Under the pieces are notes generated by a model. The model had not been told where the DNA came from. It made no database searches and saw only the letters and a program-made list of their open reading frames with translations. Position numbers and translations under genes: made by a program. From assembly GCA_038561985.1 (NCBI GenBank), contig CP073276.1, positions 1,426,001 through 1,490,000 on the forward strand: a DNA stretch of 64,000 nucleotides, read 5' to 3'. Below are positions 45,572-54,166 of the stretch, one piece after another (position 1 is the stretch's first letter; every line of letters begins with the position of its first letter). Source of the stretch: Petrimonas sulfuriphila. GTDB taxonomy: Bacteria > Bacteroidota > Bacteroidia > Bacteroidales > Dysgonomonadaceae.

Positions 45572-45608
45572 CAAAACCCACTGAGCGAAAAGAACTCAGT
45601 GGGTTTTG
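45572..45608. terminator. Bidirectional terminator between convergent genes
   Basis: A perfect 14-bp stem: CAAAACCCACTGAG (45572-45585) pairs with 45595-45608 across a 9-base loop. TTTTG lies on the right and CAAAA on the left, so it serves both the DUF1080 gene (+) and the DHOD-like gene (-), whose stop is 8 bases further on. Confidence 0.9.
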
Positions 45609-45615
45609 TTGTTAA

Positions 45616-46632
45616 TTATTGAAAATTTCCGAAAATAGTTTCCGAAGTCAGCATCAAATCAACATATTGCGCCCTTTTATAAACCAGTGAATGTTCGTTT
45701 TTGTCTAAATTGACATTAGCCAGTTTGCCCCTGAACTCATCAAGGTTGTTGTATCCCTTCTGTTGCATCCACTCTGTTATGCCGTTCTTTATGGAGGCAA
45801 TTCTTTCTACGCCGTGTTTATATACCGAGCTGACAACCTGCACTGTTGTTGCACCCGACAGGATCAGCTTCACCACATCTTCTCCGGTGAAAACTCCCCG
45901 GCTACTGCAAATATCAGCTTTAATATTGCCGTACAACATTCCAGTATATCTCAGCGTTTTTTTGTAATCGCCTTTTTGGGTAAGGTTAAAAACCTTTTTA
46001 TGCTTTTCCTTCTGAATATCAATATCGGGTTGGAAAAATGCATTGAAAAGGACTAAGGAACCTACCTTTGCTTCGTCCAGCTTTTTCGCGAAATGAAGGA
46101 TGTTCGTATAATCCGAACTCAACTTCACGCTTACGGGAACGGACACGGCTTTCTTTACCTCTTCAACGATAGCTATTTGATTGTTTTCAACACTTTCACT
46201 GCTGCTACTAAAATCGACGGGGGTCTGATAAAGATTTACTTCAATCCCGTCAATCCCGGTTTGTTCTAACATCCTGGCATAGCTTATCCAGGATTCTCTA
46301 TTCACAGCATTAAGGCTGGCAAACACAGGTACGGACAAACTTTCCTTCGTTTTACGAAGTCTTGACAAGTGATAATCGATATCGGAAAAATCTACATCGG
46401 GATGAATACTGGTCATTTCTGCGTGAATGTGTGCGTACTGGCTTAACCTTTCATCCAATTGCAGGTTTTCCAACTGTACCTGCTCTTCAAACAAGGTTTT
46501 ATAAACTACAGCTCCAATGCCTTGCTGTTCAGCCTTTTTTAGCTGGTCGAGGTGTGACGACATATTGCTGGCGCCCAATATAACCGGATTGTCCAGTTTT
46601 ATTCCCATAAAGGTAGTTTCAAGATTTTTCAT
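45616..46632 (-). CDS. Dihydroorotate dehydrogenase-like flavoprotein
   Basis: A 338-residue TIM-barrel flavoenzyme resembling class 1 dihydroorotate dehydrogenases. N-terminal FMGIKLDNPVILGASNMSS resembles the 'xxGxxLxNPVxxASG' opening. FMN-contacting regions include PVFASLNAVNRESW, GIDGIEVNLYQTPVDF and VPVSVKLSSDYTNILHFAKK, and the phosphate-binding end is VKLILSGATTVQVVSSVYKHG. No pyrimidine genes are nearby, and the protein belongs to a DHOD-like side group seen in anaerobes, so orotate synthesis should not be assumed. No promoter box was found in its 5' region. Confidence 0.85.
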   Translation of the reverse strand: MKNLETTFMGIKLDNPVILGASNMSSHLDQLKKAEQQGIGAVVYKTLFEEQVQLENLQLDERLSQYAHIHAEMTSIHPDVDFSDIDYHLSRLRKTKESLSVPVFASLNAVNRESWISYARMLEQTGIDGIEVNLYQTPVDFSSSSESVENNQIAIVEEVKKAVSVPVSVKLSSDYTNILHFAKKLDEAKVGSLVLFNAFFQPDIDIQKEKHKKVFNLTQKGDYKKTLRYTGMLYGNIKADICSSRGVFTGEDVVKLILSGATTVQVVSSVYKHGVERIASIKNGITEWMQQKGYNNLDEFRGKLANVNLDKNEHSLVYKRAQYVDLMLTSETIFGNFQ

Positions 46633-46990
46633 AGATTCTTTAAATTTTATGTTGTGATTTTAGGCCAGGCATCCATTACTGGTCAAGGGACTCCGGTCAC
46701 CTCTTAACCTTTAATGTCCGGCTCCTGTCCGCATATGAATATATAACATTTTTTCGCTCGAATAGTTTTGCCCTTACAATATTACGGTTTAATTTGCTTT
46801 TTACCGTTACCTGAGAGGGAAAATGAGCGGCTAGCTACAATTAAAATCGGGGTGGATAGTTGTATTTCTGTGCAATATAACTATATTTGCCAAAGAGTCT
46901 GTTTTCAGTCAAACTCAATCAGTTTTATATATGATTTGCACTTCTCTTCAGCTCCACCGGACAACAATATGAATAATAAAACATAAACGG
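46633..46990. other. 358-base divergent intergenic region
   Basis: The region separates the DHOD-like gene (-) and the lactonase gene (+). The plus-strand promoter at 46860-46889 is its only clear element. The 150 bases nearest the DHOD-like gene contain short GGTC/GACC repeats around 46681-46700, but no convincing riboswitch or promoter. Its open frame of 72 codons has no recognisable protein character. Confidence 0.6.
46860..46889 (+). promoter_or_regulatory. Promoter of the lactonase-oxidoreductase-permease cassette
   Basis: TTG at 46860-46862 and TATATTTG at 46882-46889, centres about 25 bases apart. Predicted start near 46896 leaves a leader of about 95 bases before the ATG at 46991, longer than others in the window and so a possible place for post-transcriptional control. 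Confidence 0.6.
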
Positions 46991-47887
46991 ATGAAGGTTG
47001 TAACAGGATTGGTTTTATTGATCTGTTGCAGTTCTGTTTGCGGACAGAAAAACAGTATCATTGCGAAAAATGCGAAAATTGAAAAAGTGGGGACCGGTTA
47101 TTCTTTTACCGAGGGCCCGGCCGTTTCGGGAGAGGGTAGGGTCTATTTTACCGATCAGCCGAACGATCGCATTTATGTCTGGGAAGAAGGAAAAGGCATT
47201 TCTCTGTGGGCTGAAGGGACCGGAAGATCCAACGGATTGTATGTTGATGCTGACGGTCAATTGGTCTCCTGTGCTGATTTACACAACCAGATCGTGCGTT
47301 TCGGGAAAGATAAAAAAATGCAGGTTGTATATGAAAAGTACGATGGAAAACAGTTGAACGGTCCCAACGACTTATGGATTACCCCCAAAGGGGGCATCTA
47401 TTTCACCGACCCTTATTATCACCGGAACTACTGGCGGGACGGGCATACTGAAGTTCAGGATGTGCGGGGAGTCTATTACCTAAGCCCTGGTGGAGAGGTA
47501 ACCCGGGTTATCGACGATTATAAGCAACCCAACGGATTAATCGGTACGCCTGACGGAAAAACGTTGTATGTTGCCGATATAAATGGCGGGAAGATATGGA
47601 AGTACGACATCCAGTCGGATGGTACCCTGAGCAACAAGACTTTTCTTGCACCCCATGGTTCCGACGGAATGACCATAGATAACAAAGGAAATGTCTACCT
47701 GACCATGGGAAAAGTTTTGGTGTACTCCCCCAAAGGCGAACTTATCCGGGAAATCGAGGTTCCCGAAAGCCCTTCAAATGTTTGTTTTGGGGGGAAAAAA
47801 AGAAACATCCTGTTTATCACCGCCCGGACTTCGGTATACACCTTGAAAATGAGTGTGAAAGGAGTTGATCTTCACTCTTTGCCATAA
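46991..47887 (+). CDS. SMP-30/gluconolactonase-family exported lactonase
   Basis: A 298-residue six-bladed propeller protein. A signal peptide (1-18, ending CG/QK) predicts export. Family motifs are YSFTEGPAVSGEGRVYFTD, GRSNGLYVDADGQLVSCAD, QLNGPNDLWITPKGGIYFTD and QPNGLIGTPDGKTLYVAD, where conserved Glu, Asn and Asp residues bind the metal. It would open a sugar lactone to the acid. It is followed 28 bases later by a Gfo/Idh oxidoreductase and then a gluconate-type permease, so the three probably handle an aldonate outside and inside the cell. Confidence 0.92.
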   Translation: MKVVTGLVLLICCSSVCGQKNSIIAKNAKIEKVGTGYSFTEGPAVSGEGRVYFTDQPNDRIYVWEEGKGISLWAEGTGRSNGLYVDADGQLVSCADLHNQIVRFGKDKKMQVVYEKYDGKQLNGPNDLWITPKGGIYFTDPYYHRNYWRDGHTEVQDVRGVYYLSPGGEVTRVIDDYKQPNGLIGTPDGKTLYVADINGGKIWKYDIQSDGTLSNKTFLAPHGSDGMTIDNKGNVYLTMGKVLVYSPKGELIREIEVPESPSNVCFGGKKRNILFITARTSVYTLKMSVKGVDLHSLP

Positions 47888-47915
47888 AAAAACAAATTAC
47901 AAATAGGATAAATTT

Positions 47916-48911
47916 ATGAATACAGTTGTTGTTGGTTTCGGGTTCATGGGAATGACCCACACGTTGAATATTTTGAAAAACCCTCGTCTTCATTTGAAAG
48001 CCATTGTTGATAAAGTCCCCGGCGACATTTTAACAAAGCTTACCGGGCAGTCCGGTAATTTCTCCACCAGAAATGTCGATGCAAAAGATCTTTCGGGTGT
48101 GAACATTTATTCTGATTTTGCAGAATGCCTGAAAGTGGAGAAGCCCGATGCCTGTGTTATTGCAGTTCATACAGCATTTCATTATGAGATGGCTGAAATG
48201 GCGTTACTGGCAGGAGCAAATGTTTTCCTTGAAAAACCTTTTTGCATTGATGCAGGGGAGGGGGAAAGGCTGATTAACCTTGCCCGTTCCAAAAACAAGG
48301 TGTTGATGGTTGGTCATGTAGTACGCTTTATGCCAGCCTACAAAACATTGAAAAAATGGATAGACTCGAGTGAATACGGGCGTCTGGAATTTCTTACTCT
48401 GTCGCGTTTCTCGGGTGTACCCATCTGGGGACAATGGAAAGAGAGGCAAAAAGAGTTTGGGTCGTCGGGTGGTGCTCTGTTCGATTTAGTTATCCATGAT
48501 ATCGATTTTGCTCAATGGGTTTGCGGTGTTCCCGATCAGATAGAGGCCCGGTGCTTGCCGGGAAAATTAAGCAATCACGACTACGTGAGCGCATTGTGGA
48601 AGTATAACGACTCGGACGTCGTTGTCAAGGTAGATGGAGGAAATACGTTTCATGCCGGGTATCCGTTTCACGCCGGCTTTAGTGCCCGGTTCGAGAATGC
48701 CAGTGTTTTCTTTTCATCGCAAGACCCGCACAATATAAAAGTAACTACGGATACTGAAACTATGCTGTTTTCAGGGGGTGATGCAAACGATGGTTTTTCG
48801 AACGAACTTTATTATTTCGCCGAATGCGTTTTACAAGGTGTTCATCCCGTGAAGTGTTCTCCAGAATCGGCGTTGGATTCCGTTCGGATATGTCATAGAC
48901 ATACTCTTTAA
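47916..48911 (+). CDS. Gfo/Idh/MocA-family oxidoreductase
   Basis: A 331-residue NAD(P)-dependent enzyme. The Rossmann motif GFGFMGMTHTLNI is at 7-19, and the family Lys motif is in ANVFLEKPFCIDAGE. The C-terminal domain includes GGALFDLVIHDIDFAQWVCG, with the H-D-x-D that normally holds the catalytic His. There is no signal peptide, so it acts in the cytoplasm. Substrates in the family are sugars, inositols and glycosides; neighbours suggest a sugar acid or 3-keto sugar. It lies between the lactonase and the GntP permease. Confidence 0.93.
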   Translation: MNTVVVGFGFMGMTHTLNILKNPRLHLKAIVDKVPGDILTKLTGQSGNFSTRNVDAKDLSGVNIYSDFAECLKVEKPDACVIAVHTAFHYEMAEMALLAGANVFLEKPFCIDAGEGERLINLARSKNKVLMVGHVVRFMPAYKTLKKWIDSSEYGRLEFLTLSRFSGVPIWGQWKERQKEFGSSGGALFDLVIHDIDFAQWVCGVPDQIEARCLPGKLSNHDYVSALWKYNDSDVVVKVDGGNTFHAGYPFHAGFSARFENASVFFSSQDPHNIKVTTDTETMLFSGGDANDGFSNELYYFAECVLQGVHPVKCSPESALDSVRICHRHTL

Positions 48912-48947
48912 ACGGTCATAAACCAGAAATCTTCCATACTGGTAAAT

Positions 48948-50303
48948 ATGTCAACACTTTTTTTAACTTTTATCGTTGCCTCTGCAGTAGCGATACTGCT
49001 ATTCCTGGTTTTAAAACTCAAGGTGAGCGCATTTATCGCTCTGTTGCTCACTTCCATTTATGTGGGAGTCCTTACCGGAATGCCGCTCAGCAGCATCACC
49101 AAGTCCATTCAGGAAGGAATGGCGGGAACACTGGGCTTTGTGGCTACTGTTGTAGGCTTGGGAGCCATCTTCGGACAAATGCTGGAAAGCTCCGGAGGAG
49201 CAGAGTCGTTAGCTCATCACCTCGTGAAGAAGTTCGGTAAGGAACGGGCTCCCTGGGCAATGGTGACAACAGGCTTCCTGGTGGCTATTCCTATTTTTCT
49301 GGATGTGGCCTTTATTATTCTGGTTCCCATCGTGTATGCACTGTCCCGGGATACCAAACTCTCGTTATTGTATTACGCCATCCCGCTTCTGGCAGGATTA
49401 GCGGTAACGCATAGTTTTATTCCCCCAACGCCCGGGCCGATTGCGGTGGCAGATATCATCAGTGTACCGTTGGGCTGGGTAATTTTTATGGGATTTATTC
49501 TGGGTATCCCTACTGCGATAATTGCGGGGCCAATCTTCGGGAAGTATATTTCTAAAAAGATTTACCTGGAATCACCGTATTCATTCGGAGATGTTTCACC
49601 GGAATTCGATCCGGAAAACTACCCGTCGTTCCGGTCGATCGCGGTGATTATCTCTATTCCGTTGCTGTTGATTCTACTGAACACGATCACAGCGGTGGCG
49701 GTTTCTAAAGGCGTTGTCACTAAATCCGTTTTTACAGACATTGTTGAGTTTATTGGGCACCCTTTTTCAGCATTGATTATTGCCACATTGATTGCCACGT
49801 ACTTTTTATGTATCCGAAGGGGCATGGACAAGCAAAAGGTACTTCAATTAAGCACCAAGGCACTTGGCCCTGCTGGAATCATCATTCTGATAACCGGTGC
49901 CGGCGGTGTTCTGAAACAGGTATTGATCGATAGTGGTATTGGCCAGATGATGGCGGAGTCCATGGCAAATTCTGCACTGCCGCCTATTCTACTGGCATGG
50001 ATTCTTTCGGCGTTGGTGCGGGTGACGCAAGGGTCTGCCACTGTAGCCATGATCACTGCTGCCAGCATTATTGCCCCAATTATCGCTGAGTTTGGCTTGA
50101 ATGATCCGCAACGTGCGTTGGTTGTGATCTCCATAGCATCGGGAGCTACGTTGCTGTCGCATGTCAACGACAGTGGATTCTGGTTAGTAGGAAAATACCT
50201 GGGAATGAACGAGAAGCAAACACTCCAAAGCTGGACAGTAATGGAGACCATTATCGCTTTTTGCGGATTGGGATTTACGTTGTTGGCGAGTTTGTTTTTT
50301 TGA
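48948..50303 (+). CDS. GntP-family gluconate/organic acid permease
   Basis: A 451-residue inner-membrane transporter with about 12 hydrophobic segments. GntP features include the N-terminal KLKVSAFIALLLTSIYVGVL, GLGAIFGQMLESSGGAESLA, IPIFLDVAFIILVPIVYAL, SFIPPTPGPIAVADI and, near the end, RVTQGSATVAMITAASIIAP followed by LLSHVNDSGFWLVGKY. The family imports gluconate and related acids by H+ symport. It closes the cassette begun by the SMP-30 lactonase. The 102 bases after it hold the rsfS promoter and no clear terminator. Confidence 0.95.
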   Translation: MSTLFLTFIVASAVAILLFLVLKLKVSAFIALLLTSIYVGVLTGMPLSSITKSIQEGMAGTLGFVATVVGLGAIFGQMLESSGGAESLAHHLVKKFGKERAPWAMVTTGFLVAIPIFLDVAFIILVPIVYALSRDTKLSLLYYAIPLLAGLAVTHSFIPPTPGPIAVADIISVPLGWVIFMGFILGIPTAIIAGPIFGKYISKKIYLESPYSFGDVSPEFDPENYPSFRSIAVIISIPLLLILLNTITAVAVSKGVVTKSVFTDIVEFIGHPFSALIIATLIATYFLCIRRGMDKQKVLQLSTKALGPAGIIILITGAGGVLKQVLIDSGIGQMMAESMANSALPPILLAWILSALVRVTQGSATVAMITAASIIAPIIAEFGLNDPQRALVVISIASGATLLSHVNDSGFWLVGKYLGMNEKQTLQSWTVMETIIAFCGLGFTLLASLFF

Positions 50304-50372
50304 TTTATTTTTTGGCACTCTTCTTGCTGTTATTTTTGTGTATGAAAGATAAGGTGATTGTGAAAAAGCGAC

Positions 50373-50380
50373 TATCTTTG
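50373..50380 (+). promoter_or_regulatory. -7 box TATCTTTG of rsfS-ftsH
   Basis: An exact TAnnTTTG match with predicted start near 50387, 19 bases before the rsfS ATG. No clear -33. Confidence 0.55.
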
Positions 50381-50405
50381 TATACGTAACTCATTAAAAC
50401 AGCGA

Positions 50406-50765
50406 ATGAAAGAAAATAACAAGTTATTACAAAGCATCATTGAAGGGATACAAGAGAAAAAAGGGAAGAACATCACTCAAATTCAATTGAAAGGAATTCC
50501 GGGAGCAATTTGCGACTATTTTGTCATTTGTGAGGGAAATACCCCTACTCAGGTTTCTGCATTGGCAGAATCGGTAGAAGAGGTGGTGAAAAGAAATACC
50601 TGGGAAAGCCCTATCAGAGTCCAGGGAAAACAACGTGCCGAATGGATAGGTATGGATTACGGTACAATAATCGTACATATTTTTGTGCCCGAATTACGGC
50701 ACTATTACAACCTCGATCATCTGTGGGAAGACGCTTCATTGGAGCAAGTTCCGGCATTGGATTAA
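50406..50765 (+). CDS. rsfS: Ribosomal silencing factor RsfS
   Basis: A 119-residue RsfS/Iojap protein that binds uL14 on the large ribosomal subunit and blocks subunit joining when nutrients are low. The family block is CDYFVICEGNTPTQVSALAE followed by RVQGKQRAEWIGMDYGTIIV and HIFVPELRHYYNLDHLW. It precedes ftsH by 58 bases, a linkage conserved in Bacteroidota. Confidence 0.96.
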   Translation: MKENNKLLQSIIEGIQEKKGKNITQIQLKGIPGAICDYFVICEGNTPTQVSALAESVEEVVKRNTWESPIRVQGKQRAEWIGMDYGTIIVHIFVPELRHYYNLDHLWEDASLEQVPALD

Positions 50766-50823
50766 AACTTATTTTCATCTGAAGTGTTACATATATTCAT
50801 CAAAAATTTCATAGGAGACGTTA

Positions 50824-52842
50824 ATGGAAAATAACAACCAAAATCAACAAGATAACAATAACCCAAAAAAGCCGGTCCGTCCCGGAGGATTGGGAAACAC
50901 AAATCCCAATCAACCCTTTAATGTTTACTGGATATACGCCATTTTGTCGATGGGGCTTATCGGAATGTTATTTTTCGGACAAAACAAAACCATAAAAAAG
51001 GTAGATTGGTCGGATTTTCAGGAATACGTAAACGATAACCGTATTGAAAGCATCGTTGTCTACAGCAATAAAGACATTGCCGAAGCCAAAGTGCGTTCCG
51101 AGTCCGTTAATTATGTTTTTGGAGAAGAGGCTGGCCGGTTTGGCGCCAACCCGTTTATACAGGTAAATATCCCCTCTACCCAGGGAACTTCGGAGTTTCT
51201 TGATACCGTTAAAAAAGAAAAGGCATACGACATAAAAGTCCGTTTCGATACTACGTCAGAGATTTGGGGCATGTTGCTAACCTTTGCGCCTTTTCTGCTG
51301 ATCATTGTTTTTTGGATATGGATGATGAGACGCATGCAAGGCGGTCCCGGAGGCGGTGGCGGTGGTATCTTCAGTGTGGGAAAATCCAAAGCACAGCTTT
51401 TCGATAAGGATGCTGGGCCCAAGGTTACTTTTAAAGATGTGGCAGGGCTTTCTGAAGCCAAGGAGGAGGTTCAGGAAATTGTTGAGTTCCTCAAGCATCC
51501 GGGTAATTACACCAACCTGGGGGGGAAAATTCCTAAAGGCGCCTTGCTGGTAGGCCCTCCGGGAACAGGGAAGACACTTCTGGCAAAAGCGGTTGCCGGC
51601 GAAGCCAACGTGCCGTTCTTTTCCATATCCGGTTCCGATTTTGTGGAAATGTTTGTTGGGGTAGGGGCATCCCGTGTTCGCGACCTGTTTCGTCAGGCTA
51701 AGGAAAAATCGCCGTGTATTGTGTTTATTGATGAGATAGATGCTGTTGGGCGTGCCCGTGGAAAGAACGTCAACTTTGGATCGAACGATGAGCGTGAAAA
51801 TACGCTGAACCAACTTCTTACGGAGATGGATGGCTTTGGTTCAAATAGCGGAGTGATCATTCTCGCAGCTACCAACCGGGTGGATATTTTGGATAAAGCC
51901 TTACTTCGGGCCGGCCGTTTTGACCGGCAGATTTACGTGGAGTTGCCGGATTTGAACGATAGGAAAGAGATTTTCAAGGTTCACCTGCGCCCCATTAAAA
52001 TTGACGAATCGGTGGATGTGGAGTTTCTGGCGCGCCAAACACCCGGGTTCTCCGGTGCAGATATTGCCAATGTTTGTAACGAAGCCGCTCTTATAGCTGC
52101 CCGAAACAAAAAGAAATTTGTTGAAAGGGAAGACTTTATTAGTGCTGTTGACCGGATTATTGGCGGTCTGGAGAAGAAAAACAAAATCATCACGCAGGAT
52201 GAAAAAAAATCAATTGCTATCCACGAAGCCGGACACGCTACATTGAGCTGGTTCCTGGAGCATGCCAATCCGTTGGTTAAAGTCACTATTGTGCCGCGCG
52301 GAAAAGCGTTGGGCGCCGCGTGGTATCTCCCGGAAGAGCGGCAGATTACCACCAAGGATCAAATGCTAGATGAGATCTGCGCTCTGCTTGGCGGAAGGGC
52401 TGCAGAAGAGATTTTTATCGGCAAGATATCATCGGGCGCTATGAATGACCTGGAACGTGTGACCAAACAGGCATACGGCATGATAACATATTTGGGTATG
52501 AGCGACAAGATGCCGAACCTGAGCTATTACGATTCGTCAGGACAGGACTATACTTTTCAGAAGCCCTTTAGCGAAAATACAGCGGAACTGATCGATGCCG
52601 AAGTCAAAGTCATGATCGCTGAACAATATGAAAGAGCCAAGGAAATGCTGCTCAAACATGCCGATGGACACCATCAACTGGCTCAGATCTTGCTTGAAAA
52701 GGAAATCATTTACGCGGAGAACCTGGAGCAGATTTTCGGAAAACGTCCCTGGATTTCCCGTTCGCAGGAAATATTGCAGAGCGAAGACAAGTCTAAGAAC
52801 GTTAACGACGATCTTTCACTGCCGCCCATTCCTACAGCGTAA
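50824..52842 (+). CDS. ftsH: ATP-dependent zinc metalloprotease FtsH
   Basis: A 672-residue membrane AAA protease. The N-terminus is Asn/Gln-rich, with transmembrane helices at about 33-52 and 149-168 flanking a periplasmic domain. A Gly-rich stretch (173-182) precedes the AAA module: Walker A GPPGTGKT (244-251), Walker [14 protein letters not shown], and the second region of homology [20 protein letters not shown]. The zinc site is HEAGH at 467-471. It degrades misfolded and regulatory membrane proteins. In many Bacteroidales cdsA follows; here a terminator and the SOD gene follow instead. Confidence 0.97.
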   Translation: MENNNQNQQDNNNPKKPVRPGGLGNTNPNQPFNVYWIYAILSMGLIGMLFFGQNKTIKKVDWSDFQEYVNDNRIESIVVYSNKDIAEAKVRSESVNYVFGEEAGRFGANPFIQVNIPSTQGTSEFLDTVKKEKAYDIKVRFDTTSEIWGMLLTFAPFLLIIVFWIWMMRRMQGGPGGGGGGIFSVGKSKAQLFDKDAGPKVTFKDVAGLSEAKEEVQEIVEFLKHPGNYTNLGGKIPKGALLVGPPGTGKTLLAKAVAGEANVPFFSISGSDFVEMFVGVGASRVRDLFRQAKEKSPCIVFIDEIDAVGRARGKNVNFGSNDERENTLNQLLTEMDGFGSNSGVIILAATNRVDILDKALLRAGRFDRQIYVELPDLNDRKEIFKVHLRPIKIDESVDVEFLARQTPGFSGADIANVCNEAALIAARNKKKFVEREDFISAVDRIIGGLEKKNKIITQDEKKSIAIHEAGHATLSWFLEHANPLVKVTIVPRGKALGAAWYLPEERQITTKDQMLDEICALLGGRAAEEIFIGKISSGAMNDLERVTKQAYGMITYLGMSDKMPNLSYYDSSGQDYTFQKPFSENTAELIDAEVKVMIAEQYERAKEMLLKHADGHHQLAQILLEKEIIYAENLEQIFGKRPWISRSQEILQSEDKSKNVNDDLSLPPIPTA

Positions 52843-52870
52843 GTTTTATTGGAGCAGTGATCTTATTTCT

Positions 52871-52903
52871 CAGTCCGGGTTTCGGTGCCCGGACTGTTTT
52901 TTT
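52871..52903 (+). terminator. Rho-independent terminator of rsfS-ftsH
   Basis: CAGTCCGGG (52871-52879) pairs with CCCGGACTG (52888-52896), 8-base loop, followed by TTTTTTT. It lies 28 bases after the ftsH stop. Confidence 0.92.
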
Positions 52904-53001
52904 ATTGTTTTTTCATCCTGATTATTAAGTTTCATTCTAAATAGCGTGAACATTTTTACGGCTGTTTCGTTAATAGGATACGAACAATCAAATTTTCAAT
53001 T

Positions 53002-53691
53002 ATGAAAGCAATGAAGTATTCCGTGTTAGCAATAATTTTTGCAGCGTCAGTGGCCACGTGCAACAATTCAAAAGCAACCAACAACGAAAATAATAATTTT
53101 AAAAATAAAGAAACTATGAAATTTGAAAAAGTAGCATTACCCTATGCAACCGATGCCTTAGAGCCGGTAATCAGTAAAACAACCGTTGAACTCCATTATG
53201 GCAAACACCATCAGGCTTATGTGGACAACCTTAACAAGTTGATTGTGGGAACAAAATTTGAAGATGCAGATTTGGAAACCATCGTAAAGAAGAGCGACGG
53301 AGCAATTTTTAACAATGCGGGGCAAACCCTTAACCACAACATTTACTTTACATCGTTCAAACCGAATGGTGGCGGCGAACCCAAAGGGAAGTTAGCTGAA
53401 GCCATCAACTCACAGTTTGGATCGTTCGATAAATTTAAAGAGGAGTTCAACGCTGCCGGAGCTACGGTTTTCGGATCAGGATGGGTTTGGTTAGCGAAAG
53501 ATGCCGGTGGCAAGCTGTCAATCGAAAAGGAAGCTAATGCCGGAAATCCGTTGACAAAAGGTCTAACACCGATTTTGGGTTTCGACGTCTGGGAACATTC
53601 TTACTACCTCGATTATCAGAATCGAAGAGCCGATCACTTGAAAGAGCTCTGGAAGATTATCGATTGGGATGTAGTGAGCAACCGCTATTGA
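53002..53691 (+). CDS. sod: Fe/Mn superoxide dismutase with an N-terminal export or lipoprotein-like signal
   Basis: A 229-residue superoxide dismutase. The enzyme proper begins at Met39 (53116) and shows the metal ligands and signatures: ELHYGKHHQAYVDNLNKL, NHNIYFTSF, and DVWEHSYYLDYQNRRADHL near the end. Before it is a 38-residue extension with a hydrophobic stretch (7-19) ending VATC (Cys20), then an Asn/Lys-rich linker. This looks like a lipoprotein signal, although Thr at -1 is atypical. Export to the periplasm is inferred. Alternatively translation starts at Met39 and the enzyme is cytoplasmic. Fe versus Mn preference cannot be told from the sequence. It is a single-gene unit between two terminators. 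Confidence 0.9.
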   Translation: MKAMKYSVLAIIFAASVATCNNSKATNNENNNFKNKETMKFEKVALPYATDALEPVISKTTVELHYGKHHQAYVDNLNKLIVGTKFEDADLETIVKKSDGAIFNNAGQTLNHNIYFTSFKPNGGGEPKGKLAEAINSQFGSFDKFKEEFNAAGATVFGSGWVWLAKDAGGKLSIEKEANAGNPLTKGLTPILGFDVWEHSYYLDYQNRRADHLKELWKIIDWDVVSNRY

Positions 53692-53720
53692 GAAGCTGTT
53701 GGTATACAGAATATAGTATG

Positions 53721-53754
53721 AGTGCCATATCCGAAAAGGATATGGCGCTTTTTT
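53721..53754 (+). terminator. Terminator of the SOD gene
   Basis: AGTGCCATATCC (53721-53732) pairs with GGATATGGCGCT (53738-53749), with one G-U pair, across a 5-base loop. A run of T follows to 53754. It lies 30 bases after the stop codon. Confidence 0.9.
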
Positions 53755-53770
53755 GATATCTACACCCTAT

Positions 53771-53807
53771 AAAAAAAATCACGAAGCACCATAAGGGAGC
53801 TCCGTGA
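53771..53807 (-). terminator. Terminator of dnaE-trxA
   Basis: On the minus strand TCACGGAGC (53807-53799) pairs with GCTTCGTGA (53787-53779), with one G-U pair, followed by eight T (53778-53771). It lies 30 bases after trxA and, with the SOD terminator, separates the convergent units. Confidence 0.8.
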
Positions 53808-53836
53808 GTGGATGTTTTAAAATGGGGAGAGTAGCA

Positions 53837-54151
53837 TCAAAGATTCTTCTCTATTTTTTCGGAGAAAAGAGTTTTGGCGCCGGCACCCACTACCTTATCC
53901 ACTACCTCGCCGTTTTTGATGAAAAGAACGGTGGGAATATTGCGGATACCGTATTTTGAAGTGGCTTCATCGTTGTTGTCAACATCTATTTTTCCCACCA
54001 CTACACGGTCTTTATATTCTTCACTCAGCTGATCGATGATGGGACCAACCATCTTGCAGGGTCCGCACCATTCAGCCCAAAAATCGATAACCACTAACTT
54101 GTCTGTTGCTAACACTTCGTTAAGTGTTGCATCTGTAATTTGTAATGCCAT
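53837..54151 (-). CDS. trxA: Thioredoxin
   Basis: A 104-residue cytoplasmic thioredoxin. The active site is WCGPC (28-32) in VIDFWAEWCGPCKMVGPIID, with the cis-Pro region GIRNIPTVLFIKNGE. There is no signal peptide. It starts 15 bases after the end of dnaE on the same strand and shares its terminator, so the two form an operon, an arrangement seen in other Bacteroidota. Confidence 0.97.
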   Translation of the reverse strand: MALQITDATLNEVLATDKLVVIDFWAEWCGPCKMVGPIIDQLSEEYKDRVVVGKIDVDNNDEATSKYGIRNIPTVLFIKNGEVVDKVVGAGAKTLFSEKIEKNL

Positions 54152-54166
54152 AGTTATTTTTTTGAA

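Noticed and set aside
46800-46850. Sequence CCTGAGAGGGAAAATGAG as a possible riboswitch fragment
   Set aside because: The other conserved TPP or SAM riboswitch blocks are absent and it lies upstream of the promoter, so it would not be transcribed with the gene.
46768-46986. 72-codon frame before the lactonase gene
   Set aside because: It contains the promoter of the next gene and has no protein-like conservation features.
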